Assembly (NCBI GenBank): GCA_964392915.1
Contig: CAYMRS010000004.1
Location: forward strand, 1-64,000
Direction: 5' to 3'
DNA: 64,000 nt
DNA from: JAAYUK01 sp964392915
Lineage (GTDB): Bacteria; Nitrospirota; Thermodesulfovibrionia; Thermodesulfovibrionales; Dissulfurispiraceae
The position numbers and the translations under genes are program-made. Shown in pieces: positions 1 to 12,091 of the stretch (its first letter is position 1; every line of letters begins with the position of its first letter). A model generated the notes under the pieces. That model did not search any database and was not told where the DNA came from. It saw only the letters and a list, made by a program, of their open reading frames with translations.

Positions 1-2
1 AA

Positions 3-50
3 GGGGGCCGCACGGTTGGTGCAGGCGTCGTGACCGAGGTGCTGGGGTAA
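3..50 (+). CDS. tuf: Elongation factor Tu, C-terminal end (partial)
   Basis: The first bases encode GGRTVGAGVVTEVLG followed by TAA. This is the conserved last beta-strand of EF-Tu (domain 3), the GTPase that delivers aminoacyl-tRNA to the ribosome. The rest of the gene lies upstream of the window. The order tuf, rpmG, tRNA-Trp, secE, nusG is a standard bacterial arrangement and supports the call. Confidence 0.9.
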   Translation, partial: GGRTVGAGVVTEVLG

Positions 51-53
51 GCC

Positions 54-206
54 ATGAGAGAAATTATTTTGTTTCAGTGCACCGAGTGCAAGAATAAAAA
101 TTATTCAACCATGAAAAACAAGAAAAACACGACTGAAAAGCTGCAGCGGAAGAAATTCTGCCGGGCGTGTCAGAAGCACACACCGCATAAAGAGACCAAG
201 TCCTAG
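54..206 (+). CDS. rpmG: 50S ribosomal protein L33
   Basis: This 50-residue ORF starts MREIILFQCTECKNKNYS and ends HTPHKETKS. It has the L33 pattern of a short basic protein with two Cys pairs (CTEC and CRAC), the zinc-ribbon form of L33. It starts 3 nt after the tuf stop, so it is very probably co-transcribed with tuf. Length matches the family (about 50 residues). It is a component of the large ribosomal subunit. The Cys-containing form usually binds zinc; zinc binding here is inferred from the four cysteines. Confidence 0.93.
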   Translation: MREIILFQCTECKNKNYSTMKNKKNTTEKLQRKKFCRACQKHTPHKETKS

Positions 207-241
207 GCGGGGTCTGATTTAAAGGGGCGGCGCGTATAAAT

Positions 242-318
242 AGGCCAGTAGCTCTAACGGCTAGAGCATCGGACTCCAAATCCGAGGGTTGTGGGTTCGA
301 ATCCCTCCTGGCCTGCCA
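242..318 (+). tRNA. tRNA-Trp (CCA anticodon)
   Basis: A full cloverleaf is readable: acceptor AGGCCAG pairs with CTGGCCT, the D-arm is GCTC/GAGC, the anticodon arm TCGGA/TCCGA encloses loop CTCCAAA (anticodon CCA), the T-loop is TTCGAAT, and a CCA 3' end is genomically encoded. Its position between rpmG and secE is the usual one for tRNA-Trp. Confidence 0.96.
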
Positions 319-349
319 TCTCTTGCAAGAGTCAAGGGAAGGAACAGGA

Positions 350-535
350 ATGATACAAAAAATTAAAACGTTTTTTCACGAAGTGAAGATTGAAGGCAAG
401 AAGGTCAACTATCCGCAACGCGAAGAGTTGATCGGCTCGACATGGGTAGTCATCATTACCGTATTCGCGATGTCGTTTTATCTCGGGGGCGTCGATCTGG
501 TGCTGGCCAAGCTTGTCAACTTCATGATCAGGTAG
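350..535 (+). CDS. secE: Preprotein translocase subunit SecE
   Basis: This 61-residue protein, MIQKIKTFFHEVKIEGKKV..., has a short amphipathic helix followed by one transmembrane segment (about residues 30-55), the single-span SecE type. SecE clamps SecY in the SecYEG translocon. I chose the ATG at 350, preceded by GGAACAGG, over the in-frame upstream start at 323, which would add nine residues overlapping the tRNA-proximal spacer. nusG follows after 4 nt, as in most bacteria. Confidence 0.93.
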   Translation: MIQKIKTFFHEVKIEGKKVNYPQREELIGSTWVVIITVFAMSFYLGGVDLVLAKLVNFMIR

Positions 536-539
536 CGGA

Positions 540-1064
540 ATGGCAAAAAACTGGTTTGTTGTTCATACCTATTCCGGCTTCGAAGAAAAAGCAAAGATTG
601 CTATCGAAGAAAAGGTCCGGCTGAAGGGGCTTGATGAGAGGATTACGCGCATTCTGATTCCGATGGAGCGTGTTATCGAGCTCAAAGGCAAGAAGAAAAA
701 AGAAACCGACAAGAAGTTTTATCCCGGCTATATTCTTGTCGAAATGGAGCTTGATGACGAGACATGGCATCTGATAAAAAACACGCTTCGCGTTACCGGC
801 TTTGTCGGGGGGACGAAACCTATTCCGATTCCGCAGGAAGAAGTTGACGTTATCCTGCAGCAACTGGAAAAAGGCCCGGCACCGGTTATCAAGACAAAAT
901 ACGAAAAGGGCGAGAGTGTCCGTATTACGGACGGTCCGTTCAGCAGCTTCAACGGCTTTGTCGACGATGTCGACATGGATCACGCGAGGCTGCGCGTCAT
1001 GGTGAGCATTTTTGGTCGCCAAACACCGGTAGAACTAGCGTTCTCACAGGTCGAAAAAGCGTAA
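540..1064 (+). CDS. nusG: Transcription termination/antitermination factor NusG
   Basis: This 174-residue protein has the NGN domain at the N-terminus (KNWFVVHTYSGFEEKA) and a C-terminal KOW domain (GESVRITDGPFSSFNGFVDDVD). NusG binds the RNA polymerase clamp, suppresses pausing and links polymerase to Rho or ribosomal protein S10. The length is typical. It lies 4 nt after secE and upstream of rplK, the universal order, so it belongs to the same operon. Confidence 0.96.
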   Translation: MAKNWFVVHTYSGFEEKAKIAIEEKVRLKGLDERITRILIPMERVIELKGKKKKETDKKFYPGYILVEMELDDETWHLIKNTLRVTGFVGGTKPIPIPQEEVDVILQQLEKGPAPVIKTKYEKGESVRITDGPFSSFNGFVDDVDMDHARLRVMVSIFGRQTPVELAFSQVEKA

Positions 1065-1097
1065 CCACGAGAAGGATTTAGGCTAGGAGGAGTATAT

Positions 1098-1526
1098 ATG
1101 GCGAAGAAAGAAGTGGTAGCACAGGTTAAGCTCGTGATTGTAGCGGGCAAGGCAAATCCGGCCCCGCCCGTCGGTCCGGCCCTTGGACCGCACGGCATCA
1201 ATATCATGGAGTTCTGCAAGCAGTTTAATGCTGCAACCCAGAAGATGGGCGATACCCTCGTCCCGGCGGTTCTGAGCATCTATAACGACCGTTCGTTCAC
1301 CTTTATCCTCAAGACCCCTCCGGCATCCGAGCTGATTAAGAAGGCCGCGGGCATTCCGAAGGGATCGGGAACTCCGAACAAGGACAAGGTTGGCGTTCTC
1401 ACCGAGGCTCAGGTCGAAGAGATCGCAAAGACCAAGATGCCCGATTTGAACACTGCTTCACTTGAGGCGGCCAAGGAAATCATCAAGGGCACCGCGCGCA
1501 GCATGGGCGTGGACATCCGGGGCTAG
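1098..1526 (+). CDS. rplK: 50S ribosomal protein L11
   Basis: The 142-residue product has the L11 signature VKLVIVAGKANPAPPVGPALGPHGINIMEFCKQFNA. L11 forms the GTPase-associated centre of the 50S subunit with 23S rRNA and contacts translation factors and RelA. The start is set by AGGAGG 7-8 nt upstream of ATG 1098. It is followed after 11 nt by rplA. Confidence 0.97.
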   Translation: MAKKEVVAQVKLVIVAGKANPAPPVGPALGPHGINIMEFCKQFNAATQKMGDTLVPAVLSIYNDRSFTFILKTPPASELIKKAAGIPKGSGTPNKDKVGVLTEAQVEEIAKTKMPDLNTASLEAAKEIIKGTARSMGVDIRG

Positions 1527-1537
1527 GAGGAATCAGT

Positions 1538-2227
1538 ATGAGCAAGAAGATGGAAAAAGCCATTGCAGAATTAGATCAGGCGAAAGATTACGTCATCGAT
1601 GAAGCTGTTGCGCTGGTAAAGAAGTCAGCGTTTGCAAAATTCGATGAGACGGTTGATATCTCATTCAATCTCGGGGTAGATCCGAGAAAGTCTGACCAGA
1701 TAGTCAGAGGGACTGTTGTTCTTCCGCATGGTACCGGTAAAACGCTTCGGGTGCTTGTTTTCGCAAAAGGAGACAAGGAGAAGGAAGCGACAGAAGCGGG
1801 CGCTGATTTTGTCGGCGCAGAGGATCTTGTCGAGAAGATTCAGGGCGGCTGGCTCGATTTCGACAAGGCGGTAGCTACGCCTGAACTGATGGGTCTTGTC
1901 GGCAAACTCGGCAAGCTACTCGGTCCGCGCGGCCTTATGCCGAACCCGAAGCTCGGCACCGTCACCTTCGATGTCGGCAAAGCGGTCAAGGAAATTAAGG
2001 CCGGCAAGGTTGAATACCGGACCGATAAGGCCGGTATTATTCACATTCCTTTTGGCAAAGTCTCGTTCGACGTTGAGAAGCTGGTTGAAAATGTCAACGC
2101 TGTCATCCGTTCCATCAGCCGAGCGAAGCCGGCGACGTCGAAAGGCAAATATATCAAGAAGGTTTCGGTCTCATCCACGATGGGCCCTGGTATCAAGGTA
2201 GACGTAACGAAGCTGAAGATTGTATAG
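1538..2227 (+). CDS. rplA: 50S ribosomal protein L1
   Basis: The 229-residue protein has the L1 signature around KLGKLLGPRGLMPNPKLGTV. L1 builds the mobile L1 stalk that releases deacylated tRNA. In many bacteria it also represses its own operon by binding the mRNA leader; no such site was identified here. A Shine-Dalgarno AGGAGGAATC lies before ATG 1538. The following 231 nt hold the rplJ leader. Confidence 0.97.
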   Translation: MSKKMEKAIAELDQAKDYVIDEAVALVKKSAFAKFDETVDISFNLGVDPRKSDQIVRGTVVLPHGTGKTLRVLVFAKGDKEKEATEAGADFVGAEDLVEKIQGGWLDFDKAVATPELMGLVGKLGKLLGPRGLMPNPKLGTVTFDVGKAVKEIKAGKVEYRTDKAGIIHIPFGKVSFDVEKLVENVNAVIRSISRAKPATSKGKYIKKVSVSSTMGPGIKVDVTKLKIV

Positions 2228-2239
2228 CAATTTTTCAGA

Positions 2240-2425
2240 GTTGTCTGAAGAGACGAACAGGGGAGAACCGTCTTCTGTTCGGTCTCGCTGTTTTTGTTTT
2301 AAAATACAGGCTTTGCCTGTTTTCAGAAGGTCAGAGACAGCAGGTAGCAGCCCCGTCGCACCTGACGGGACGTTTAAAGGGATTGCCCGCCTGCCGAGAC
2401 AGTTGAAAAAAGAGTTTTCAACAAA
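2240..2425 (+). promoter_or_regulatory. L10 leader (autoregulatory 5' region of rplJL)
   Basis: The 231-nt gap between rplA and rplJ contains structured elements: an inverted repeat CGAACAG/CTGTTCG, a small hairpin ACAGGC-TTT-GCCTGT at 2306-2320, and the pair GACAGCAGGTAGCAG ... CCTGCCGAGAC that resembles the kink-turn region of the bacterial L10 leader. In known L10 leaders, the L10(L12)4 complex binds here to limit synthesis of L10 and L12. The assignment is by position and visible pairing; a covariance-model search was not possible. Confidence 0.6.
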
Positions 2426-2458
2426 ACAATCCACGGTCTCTGGGAAAGGAGGAGCAAT

Positions 2459-2989
2459 CTGATTACCAAAGCCAAAAAAACAACACAGCTTGGCGAGCTG
2501 ACGGAGCGTCTGCAGAAATCAAAGGCAATAGTGCTCACAGAGTACAAAGGCCTTACGGTCGCCCAGGTTTCCGATCTGAGAAAACAGATGAAGGAAGTCG
2601 GCGCCGAATACAAGGTGTTCAAGAACACGCTTGTTTCGATTGCCACAAAGGGCACCCCGTATGAAGCGGCTGACCCAACGCTCTCCGGCCCGACCGGTAT
2701 AGCTTTCGGCTACGACGACCCTGTTGCAGCAACAAAGAAGTTGTTTGATTTTGCCGGCAAGAACGACAAACTCAAGATCAAGGGATGCGTTCTGGATGGC
2801 AAGCTCTTCTCTGCGGCTGAAACCAAAGAGATTTCAAAGCTGCCTGCACGTCCGGTTCTGCTCGGTATGCTTGCCGGCGTTATGCAGGCCCCGGCCCAGA
2901 AGCTGGCCGCGGCACTGAATGCCACGATCTCGCAGCTCGGCTACGCACTTGAAGCAGCAAAAAGCAAAAAAAACAGCATAAACCATTGA
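2459..2989 (+). CDS. rplJ: 50S ribosomal protein L10 (non-standard start codon)
   Basis: The body (LTEYKGLTVAQVSDLRKQMKEV...) is clearly L10, the base of the L7/L12 stalk. The first standard in-frame start is GTG 2531, but it would remove the conserved N-terminal helix (ITKAKKTTQLGELTERLQKSKAIV). A perfect AAAGGAGG at 2445-2452 sits 6 nt before CTG 2459 and 9 nt before ATT 2462, and no ATG, GTG or TTG lies nearby in frame. I therefore place the start at CTG 2459, giving 176 residues, the normal L10 length. A sequencing error (ATG read as CTG) is the alternative. Confidence 0.85.
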   Translation: MITKAKKTTQLGELTERLQKSKAIVLTEYKGLTVAQVSDLRKQMKEVGAEYKVFKNTLVSIATKGTPYEAADPTLSGPTGIAFGYDDPVAATKKLFDFAGKNDKLKIKGCVLDGKLFSAAETKEISKLPARPVLLGMLAGVMQAPAQKLAAALNATISQLGYALEAAKSKKNSINH

Positions 2990-3015
2990 ATATTTTTTAA
3001 GGAGGATTCAGCATT

Positions 3016-3390
3016 ATGGCTATTACCAAAGAAGAGGCATTCCAGTTTATCGACAATATGACCATCCTTGAGATGTCACAGTTCATCAAGGAGTTCGAGG
3101 AGCGTTACGGAGTTACCGCAGCGGCTCCGGTTGCAATTGCGGCAGCTCCGGCAGCCGCAGCGCCGGAAGCAGAAGAGAAGACAGCGTTCGATGTCGTTCT
3201 CATAGCAGTAGGCGACAAGAAGATTCAGGTCATCAAGGTTGTCCGTGAGTTGACCGGTCTGGGTCTTAAAGAGGCCAAGGACGTGGTTGACGGCGCTCCG
3301 AAAGCTCTGAAAACCGGCGTCTCCAAGGAAGAGGCAGATGCCATGAAGGCCAAGCTCGAGGCCGAGGGCGCGAAGATCGAAATCAAGTAG
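3016..3390 (+). CDS. rplL: 50S ribosomal protein L7/L12
   Basis: The 124-residue acidic protein has the L12 architecture: an N-terminal dimerisation helix (MTILEMSQFIKEFEERYGV), an Ala/Pro-rich hinge (residues about 35-55), and the C-terminal factor-binding domain (TAFDVVLIAVGDKKIQVIKVV, GLGLKEAKDVVDGAPK). It recruits translation GTPases to the ribosome. AAGGAGG precedes the ATG. It is followed by a processing or attenuation hairpin before rpoB. Confidence 0.97.
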   Translation: MAITKEEAFQFIDNMTILEMSQFIKEFEERYGVTAAAPVAIAAAPAAAAPEAEEKTAFDVVLIAVGDKKIQVIKVVRELTGLGLKEAKDVVDGAPKALKTGVSKEEADAMKAKLEAEGAKIEIK

Positions 3391-3411
3391 TTTCTGTTTG
3401 ACAAGGATCTG

Positions 3412-3440
3412 CGGGGGCGCCGGCTCAACCGGCGTCCCCG
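3412..3440 (+). terminator. Hairpin in the rplL-rpoB spacer (attenuator or processing site)
   Basis: An 11-bp stem (3413-3423 with 3429-3439, GGGGGCGCCGG/CCGGCGTCCCC, one G-U) has a 5-nt loop CTCAA and a C-G closing pair. There is no T-run after it, so it is not a full intrinsic terminator. It sits where other bacteria have an attenuator or RNase III site that lowers rpoBC expression relative to the ribosomal genes. Confidence 0.6.
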
Positions 3441-3493
3441 AAAGCCGTACCCCGGACAAACCATTTCAGTGATTATGTAATGTTAGGAGAGCC

Positions 3494-6400
3494 ATGGCTA
3501 AGCTTTTACGTGAGCGCTTAAATTTTGGCAAGGTAGCCCAGGTGATGGACGTACCGTACCTGGTAGAATTCCAGCGGAAGTCATTCGACCGGTTTCTGCA
3601 GAAGGAAGTGACCGCCGACAAACGTCGTGACGAGGGGCTCCAGTCTGCGTTCAGCAGCGTGTTCCCGATCACGGACTACAACGAGACCACTTCGATTGAA
3701 TTTATCCACTATACGCTGGCGGAGGGCAAAGTAATTCCCAGGGAGTGCATCGTGAAGGGTGTTACCTATGCTGCGCCGCTCAAAATAAGGGTCCGTCTCA
3801 ATATCTGGGACAAGGACGAAAAAGACGCCCGCGTGCTGAAGGAGTCGCGGGAGCAGGAAGTCTATATCGGTGAAATGCCGGTTATGACTGAAACCGGAAG
3901 CTTCATCATTAACGGTATCGAACGAGTCATCGTCAGTCAGCTGCACCGTTCTCCCGGCGTCTACTTTGCGCCTGACAAAGGGAAAACACACTCGAGCGGC
4001 AGACTTTTATATACAGCGCGCGTCATTCCTGTCAGAGGATCCTGGCTTGATTTCGAGTTCGACGCGAAGGATCTGCTGTACGTCAGAATAGACCGTCGGC
4101 GCAAGCTGCCGGCGACTATTGTTTTGAAAGCTCTCGGCTACTCCAATGAAGAGCTGCTCAAAACCTTTTATCCGGTCGAGCAGATCAGAATCATGAATAA
4201 AGAGACCTATTATCGTCCCGTCAGTGAAGTGCTCGGCGGCATCCGTGTAAAACAGGCTATCACCGCACCGGACGGCAAGGAAGTGTTAGTCAAAGAAGGC
4301 AGCAAGATTTCGAAAAATGCCCTCAAGAAGATGGAGCATTTCGGCATCAAGGAAATTCCGATCTCCCGTGGCGAGATTATCGGTCGCATTACGCTTTCTG
4401 ACGTAGTTGATCCGGTCACCGGCGAAATTATCCTCGATGGCAACAAGGAGATTACGGAAGATGTTTTTTTCAAGATAGTCGATGCCAGGATTGCGACGCT
4501 TCCGCTTCTCTTTATTGACCATGTCAATTATCTGCCGTCGCTTCGTGAAACACTGTTGACCGACAAGGTCGGCGACCAGAAGGCGGCGCTGAAAGAGATT
4601 TACAAAAAACTCCGTCCGGGTGAACCGGCGACGGAAAGCGCGGCAAGCGAACTGTTCAGCGGTCTCTTTTTCGATCCGAAGCGCTATGATCTCTCCGTGG
4701 TCGGGCGTCTGAAGGTGAATGAAAAACTCAACCTCACTACGCCTCTTGAGACACGCGTTCTTAACGATACTGACATAATTGAAATCGTCCGCTACCTGCT
4801 CAATCTGAGAACCGGCAGGGGAGAAGTGGATGATATCGACCACCTTGGCAACCGTCGTGTCCGGGGCATCGGCGAGCTTCTTGAGAACCAGTTCCGCATC
4901 GGTCTGGTCCGGATGGAACGTGCGATCAAGGAAAAGATGACGATTACCGAGCTCGATACGGCGATGCCGCACGATTTAATTAATGCAAAGCCGGTTCTGG
5001 CGGCGGTGAAAGAGTTCTTTGGATCGAGCCAGCTCAGCCAGTTCATGGATCAGACAAATCCGCTGTCGGAAGTAACGCACAAACGCCGTCTCTCGGCCCT
5101 TGGACCGGGCGGTCTTACGCGCGAGCGCGCCGGATTTGAAGTGCGCGACGTTCATACTACGCACTATGGCCGCATTTGCCCGATTGAAACGCCGGAAGGT
5201 CCGAACATCGGCCTCATCACGTCGCTGGCGAGTTACGCGAAAATTAATGATTTCGGCTTTATCGAAGCCCCATACCGAAAGGTTATACATGGAAAGGTTA
5301 CCGATGAAATCCAATACCTTTCCGCGCTTGAGGGCGAAAAGCACATGATTGCCGAAGCGGCAGCGCCGCATGACAAGAACGGCAGGCTGATCGGTGAAGC
5401 CATTTCAGTGCGAGTGGGCGGCGACTTCAAGATGGTTACGCCGGAGGAAATCCAGTATATGGATGTTTCTCCCAAGCAGGTTGTCGGTGTGTCGGCAGCG
5501 CTTATTCCGTTTCTCGAAAACGATGACGCGAACAGAGCACTCATGGGTTCGAACATGCAGCGTCAGGCAGTCCCGCTGCTCCGGCCGGAAGCTCCGGTTG
5601 TCGGCACGGGAATGGAGCACGCTGCTGCGCGCGACTCAGGGTGGCTCACACTCGTGAAACGCGCCGGAATTGTCGAGAGTGTTGACGCATCCCGGATCGT
5701 AGTACGCGTTACAGAGCGCGGCGGCGGGGTCGATATTTTCCCGCTCGTCAAGTTTCAGCGTTCCAACCAGGGAACCTGCATGACACAGAAACCGGTCGTG
5801 AGCGTGGGCGATAGGGTGGGCCGCGGCGATATCCTTGCCGACGGTCCGTCGACCGAACTCGGCGAGCTTGCGTTGGGCCAGAACGTGCTTGTTGCGTTCA
5901 TGCCGTGGGGCGGGTACAACTTTGAAGATGCGATTCTCGTCAGCGAGCGCTGCGTAAAAGACGATGTCTATACGTCAATTCATATTGATGAGTTCGAGGT
6001 TGAAGCCCGCGATACCAAGCTTGGTCCGGAAGATATTACCAGAGATATTCCGAACGTGGGCGAAGATGCGCTGAGGAATCTTGATGAGAGCGGCATTATC
6101 AGAACAGGCGCGCAGGTAAAATCCGGCGACATTCTGGTCGGCAAGATCACGCCGAAGGGCGAGACGATTCTGACTCCGGAGGAGAAGCTGTTGCGGGCTA
6201 TTTTCGGCGAAAAGGCGGAAGAGGTTAAAGAGAGCTGTCTATATGTGCCGCCGGGCGCAGAAGGCGTTGTCGTCGATGTGCGCGTGCTGTCGCGCAAGGG
6301 CATCGAGAAGGATTCCCGCACGAAAAGCATCGAATCTGATGACATCAGCAGCCTGCAGCGCGATCTCGATGAAGAGACCAAGATCCTGAAGGAAGAACGG

Positions 6401-7432
6401 GCCGATCGAATCCGTAAACTTTTCAAAGATCAGAAGGTTACTGAGGACGTCAAGGATTCACGGACGAAGGAAGTTGTCTGCGCGAAGGGCAAAAAACTTA
6501 CCGAGGCCGCTCTTGAGCGCGTGAAGGACGATCATCTGCTCAAAATAAAGATAGATGACGTTGACGTCAAGAATAAAGTTGATGACCTCAGCGGCGAGAT
6601 ACATCAGTACATAAAGTGGCTGGAGACCCGCTATCATGAGCGGATCGAGCGCGTGAAAAAGGGCGACGAGCTTTCACCGGGCGTCAACAAGGTGGTGAAG
6701 GTTTATATTGCCATGAAGCGCAAGCTGCAGGTCGGCGACAAGATGGCCGGACGCCACGGGAACAAGGGCGTTGTTTCAATGATTCTGCCTGAGGAAGAAA
6801 TGCCGTATCTTAAAGACGGAACTCCGGTTGACATCGTCCTGAATCCGCTCGGCGTTCCTTCCCGTATGAACGTCGGCCAGATTCTTGAGGCGCATCTGGG
6901 TCGCGCGGCGCTTGCCCTCGGCAAATTTGTTTCGACGCCGGTTTTTGAAGGCGCCAAGGAAAAGGAAATCAAGGAACTTCTCACGTCGGCAAAACTGCCC
7001 TCATCAGGGCAGGTCACTCTCTATGACGGACGCACGGGAGAGCCGTTTAAACGGCCGGTTACCGTCGGGTGCATGTATATGCTGAAACTGCACCACCTCG
7101 TAGCGGACAAGATTCACGCCCGCTCAATCGGACCATATTCACTGGTCACACAGCAGCCTCTGGGCGGTAAAGCCCAGTTCGGCGGCCAGCGGCTCGGTGA
7201 GATGGAAGTGTGGGCGCTAGAAGCATACGGCGCTTCGCATACACTCCAGGAGTTCCTTACGGTGAAGAGTGACGATATCAGCGGCCGCTCGCGTATGTAC
7301 GAAGCTATCGTGAAGGGCGATCCGGTGCTCGAACCGGGTGTGCCTGAATCATTCCATGTATTAATCAAGGAGCTCCAGAGCTTGTGTCTCGATGTTGAGC
7401 TTCTGGAGAAAAAGCGGGCGAAGGAGGCGTAA
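3494..7432 (+). CDS. rpoB: DNA-directed RNA polymerase subunit beta
   Basis: The 1312-residue beta subunit starts MAKLLRERLNFGKVAQVMDVP. The rifampicin-pocket region GSSQLSQFMDQTNPLSEVTHKRRLSALGPGGL retains the Gln, Asp, His, Arg and Ser residues associated with rifampicin sensitivity. The conserved GDKMAGRHGNKGVVS active-site stretch and the C-terminal HHLVADKIHARS block are present. The gene ends 1 nt before the rpoC start codon and is preceded by AGGAGAGCC. Confidence 0.98.
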   Translation: MAKLLRERLNFGKVAQVMDVPYLVEFQRKSFDRFLQKEVTADKRRDEGLQSAFSSVFPITDYNETTSIEFIHYTLAEGKVIPRECIVKGVTYAAPLKIRVRLNIWDKDEKDARVLKESREQEVYIGEMPVMTETGSFIINGIERVIVSQLHRSPGVYFAPDKGKTHSSGRLLYTARVIPVRGSWLDFEFDAKDLLYVRIDRRRKLPATIVLKALGYSNEELLKTFYPVEQIRIMNKETYYRPVSEVLGGIRVKQAITAPDGKEVLVKEGSKISKNALKKMEHFGIKEIPISRGEIIGRITLSDVVDPVTGEIILDGNKEITEDVFFKIVDARIATLPLLFIDHVNYLPSLRETLLTDKVGDQKAALKEIYKKLRPGEPATESAASELFSGLFFDPKRYDLSVVGRLKVNEKLNLTTPLETRVLNDTDIIEIVRYLLNLRTGRGEVDDIDHLGNRRVRGIGELLENQFRIGLVRMERAIKEKMTITELDTAMPHDLINAKPVLAAVKEFFGSSQLSQFMDQTNPLSEVTHKRRLSALGPGGLTRERAGFEVRDVHTTHYGRICPIETPEGPNIGLITSLASYAKINDFGFIEAPYRKVIHGKVTDEIQYLSALEGEKHMIAEAAAPHDKNGRLIGEAISVRVGGDFKMVTPEEIQYMDVSPKQVVGVSAALIPFLENDDANRALMGSNMQRQAVPLLRPEAPVVGTGMEHAAARDSGWLTLVKRAGIVESVDASRIVVRVTERGGGVDIFPLVKFQRSNQGTCMTQKPVVSVGDRVGRGDILADGPSTELGELALGQNVLVAFMPWGGYNFEDAILVSERCVKDDVYTSIHIDEFEVEARDTKLGPEDITRDIPNVGEDALRNLDESGIIRTGAQVKSGDILVGKITPKGETILTPEEKLLRAIFGEKAEEVKESCLYVPPGAEGVVVDVRVLSRKGIEKDSRTKSIESDDISSLQRDLDEETKILKEERADRIRKLFKDQKVTEDVKDSRTKEVVCAKGKKLTEAALERVKDDHLLKIKIDDVDVKNKVDDLSGEIHQYIKWLETRYHERIERVKKGDELSPGVNKVVKVYIAMKRKLQVGDKMAGRHGNKGVVSMILPEEEMPYLKDGTPVDIVLNPLGVPSRMNVGQILEAHLGRAALALGKFVSTPVFEGAKEKEIKELLTSAKLPSSGQVTLYDGRTGEPFKRPVTVGCMYMLKLHHLVADKIHARSIGPYSLVTQQPLGGKAQFGGQRLGEMEVWALEAYGASHTLQEFLTVKSDDISGRSRMYEAIVKGDPVLEPGVPESFHVLIKELQSLCLDVELLEKKRAKEA

Positions 7433-7433
7433 C

Positions 7434-11543
<4,110 letters not shown>

Positions 11544-11566
11544 GCTCAGCGAACATCAGATTCCTG

Positions 11567-11601
11567 CAGGGCAGGCGGAATTCCGTCCGCCCTGTTTTTT
11601 T
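11567..11601 (+). terminator. Intrinsic terminator of the rpoBC operon
   Basis: Arms CAGGGCAGGCGG and CCGTCCGCCCTG form a GC-rich stem with two imperfect positions, directly followed by a run of seven T. It lies 23 nt after the rpoC stop and immediately before the Mut7-C gene. Confidence 0.92.
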
Positions 11602-11608
11602 CTATTCC

Positions 11609-12091
11609 ATGCCTGAACTTCCCCGCTTCATCGCGGATGTCATGCTTGGCCGCCTTGCCAAATGGCTCCGTCTGTTCGGGTATGATACGCTCTATTCCCG
11701 GCATTATGATGACCGTACCCTTATACGTATCTCAAAGCAGGAAGGGCGAATCCTTCTCACCCGGGATACCGGTATCACGAAGTCGAAGGCATGCGGTGAG
11801 CATATTGCTCTGCGGAGCGAACAGATTGATGTGCAAGTGCTGGAAGTGGCACGCGCATTGAAAAAATGGCCGCCTGCCGCCTTTCCGGAGAGTCCGCGAT
11901 GTTCACTCTGCAACGGAGCGGTAAGGATGGAAGAGCTCAAAGCCTTGATGGATGAGCTTCCGGAGCATGTGTTCCTGCAGCAGGGCGCTTTTTTTCGCTG
12001 TCTGGTGTGTGGTAAAGTTTACTGGCACGGGTCTCATGTTCACGAAATCGCATCTGTCCGGGCAATATTTCTGAAGGAGATATCATCTTAA
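11609..12091 (+). CDS. Mut7-C RNase-domain protein
   Basis: This 160-residue protein matches the Mut7-C/DUF82 fold. The N-terminal half carries IADVMLGRLAKWLRLFGYDT and ILLTRDTGI, with the acidic residues typical of PIN-like nucleases. The C-terminal part has a zinc ribbon with Cys pairs at CSLC and CLVC followed by GKVYWHGSH. Family members are predicted ribonucleases of unknown substrate. The stop codon overlaps the next start (TAATG), so it is coupled to the potassium-channel gene. The start is 8 nt after the rpoC terminator, without a clear Shine-Dalgarno. Confidence 0.85.
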   Translation: MPELPRFIADVMLGRLAKWLRLFGYDTLYSRHYDDRTLIRISKQEGRILLTRDTGITKSKACGEHIALRSEQIDVQVLEVARALKKWPPAAFPESPRCSLCNGAVRMEELKALMDELPEHVFLQQGAFFRCLVCGKVYWHGSHVHEIASVRAIFLKEISS

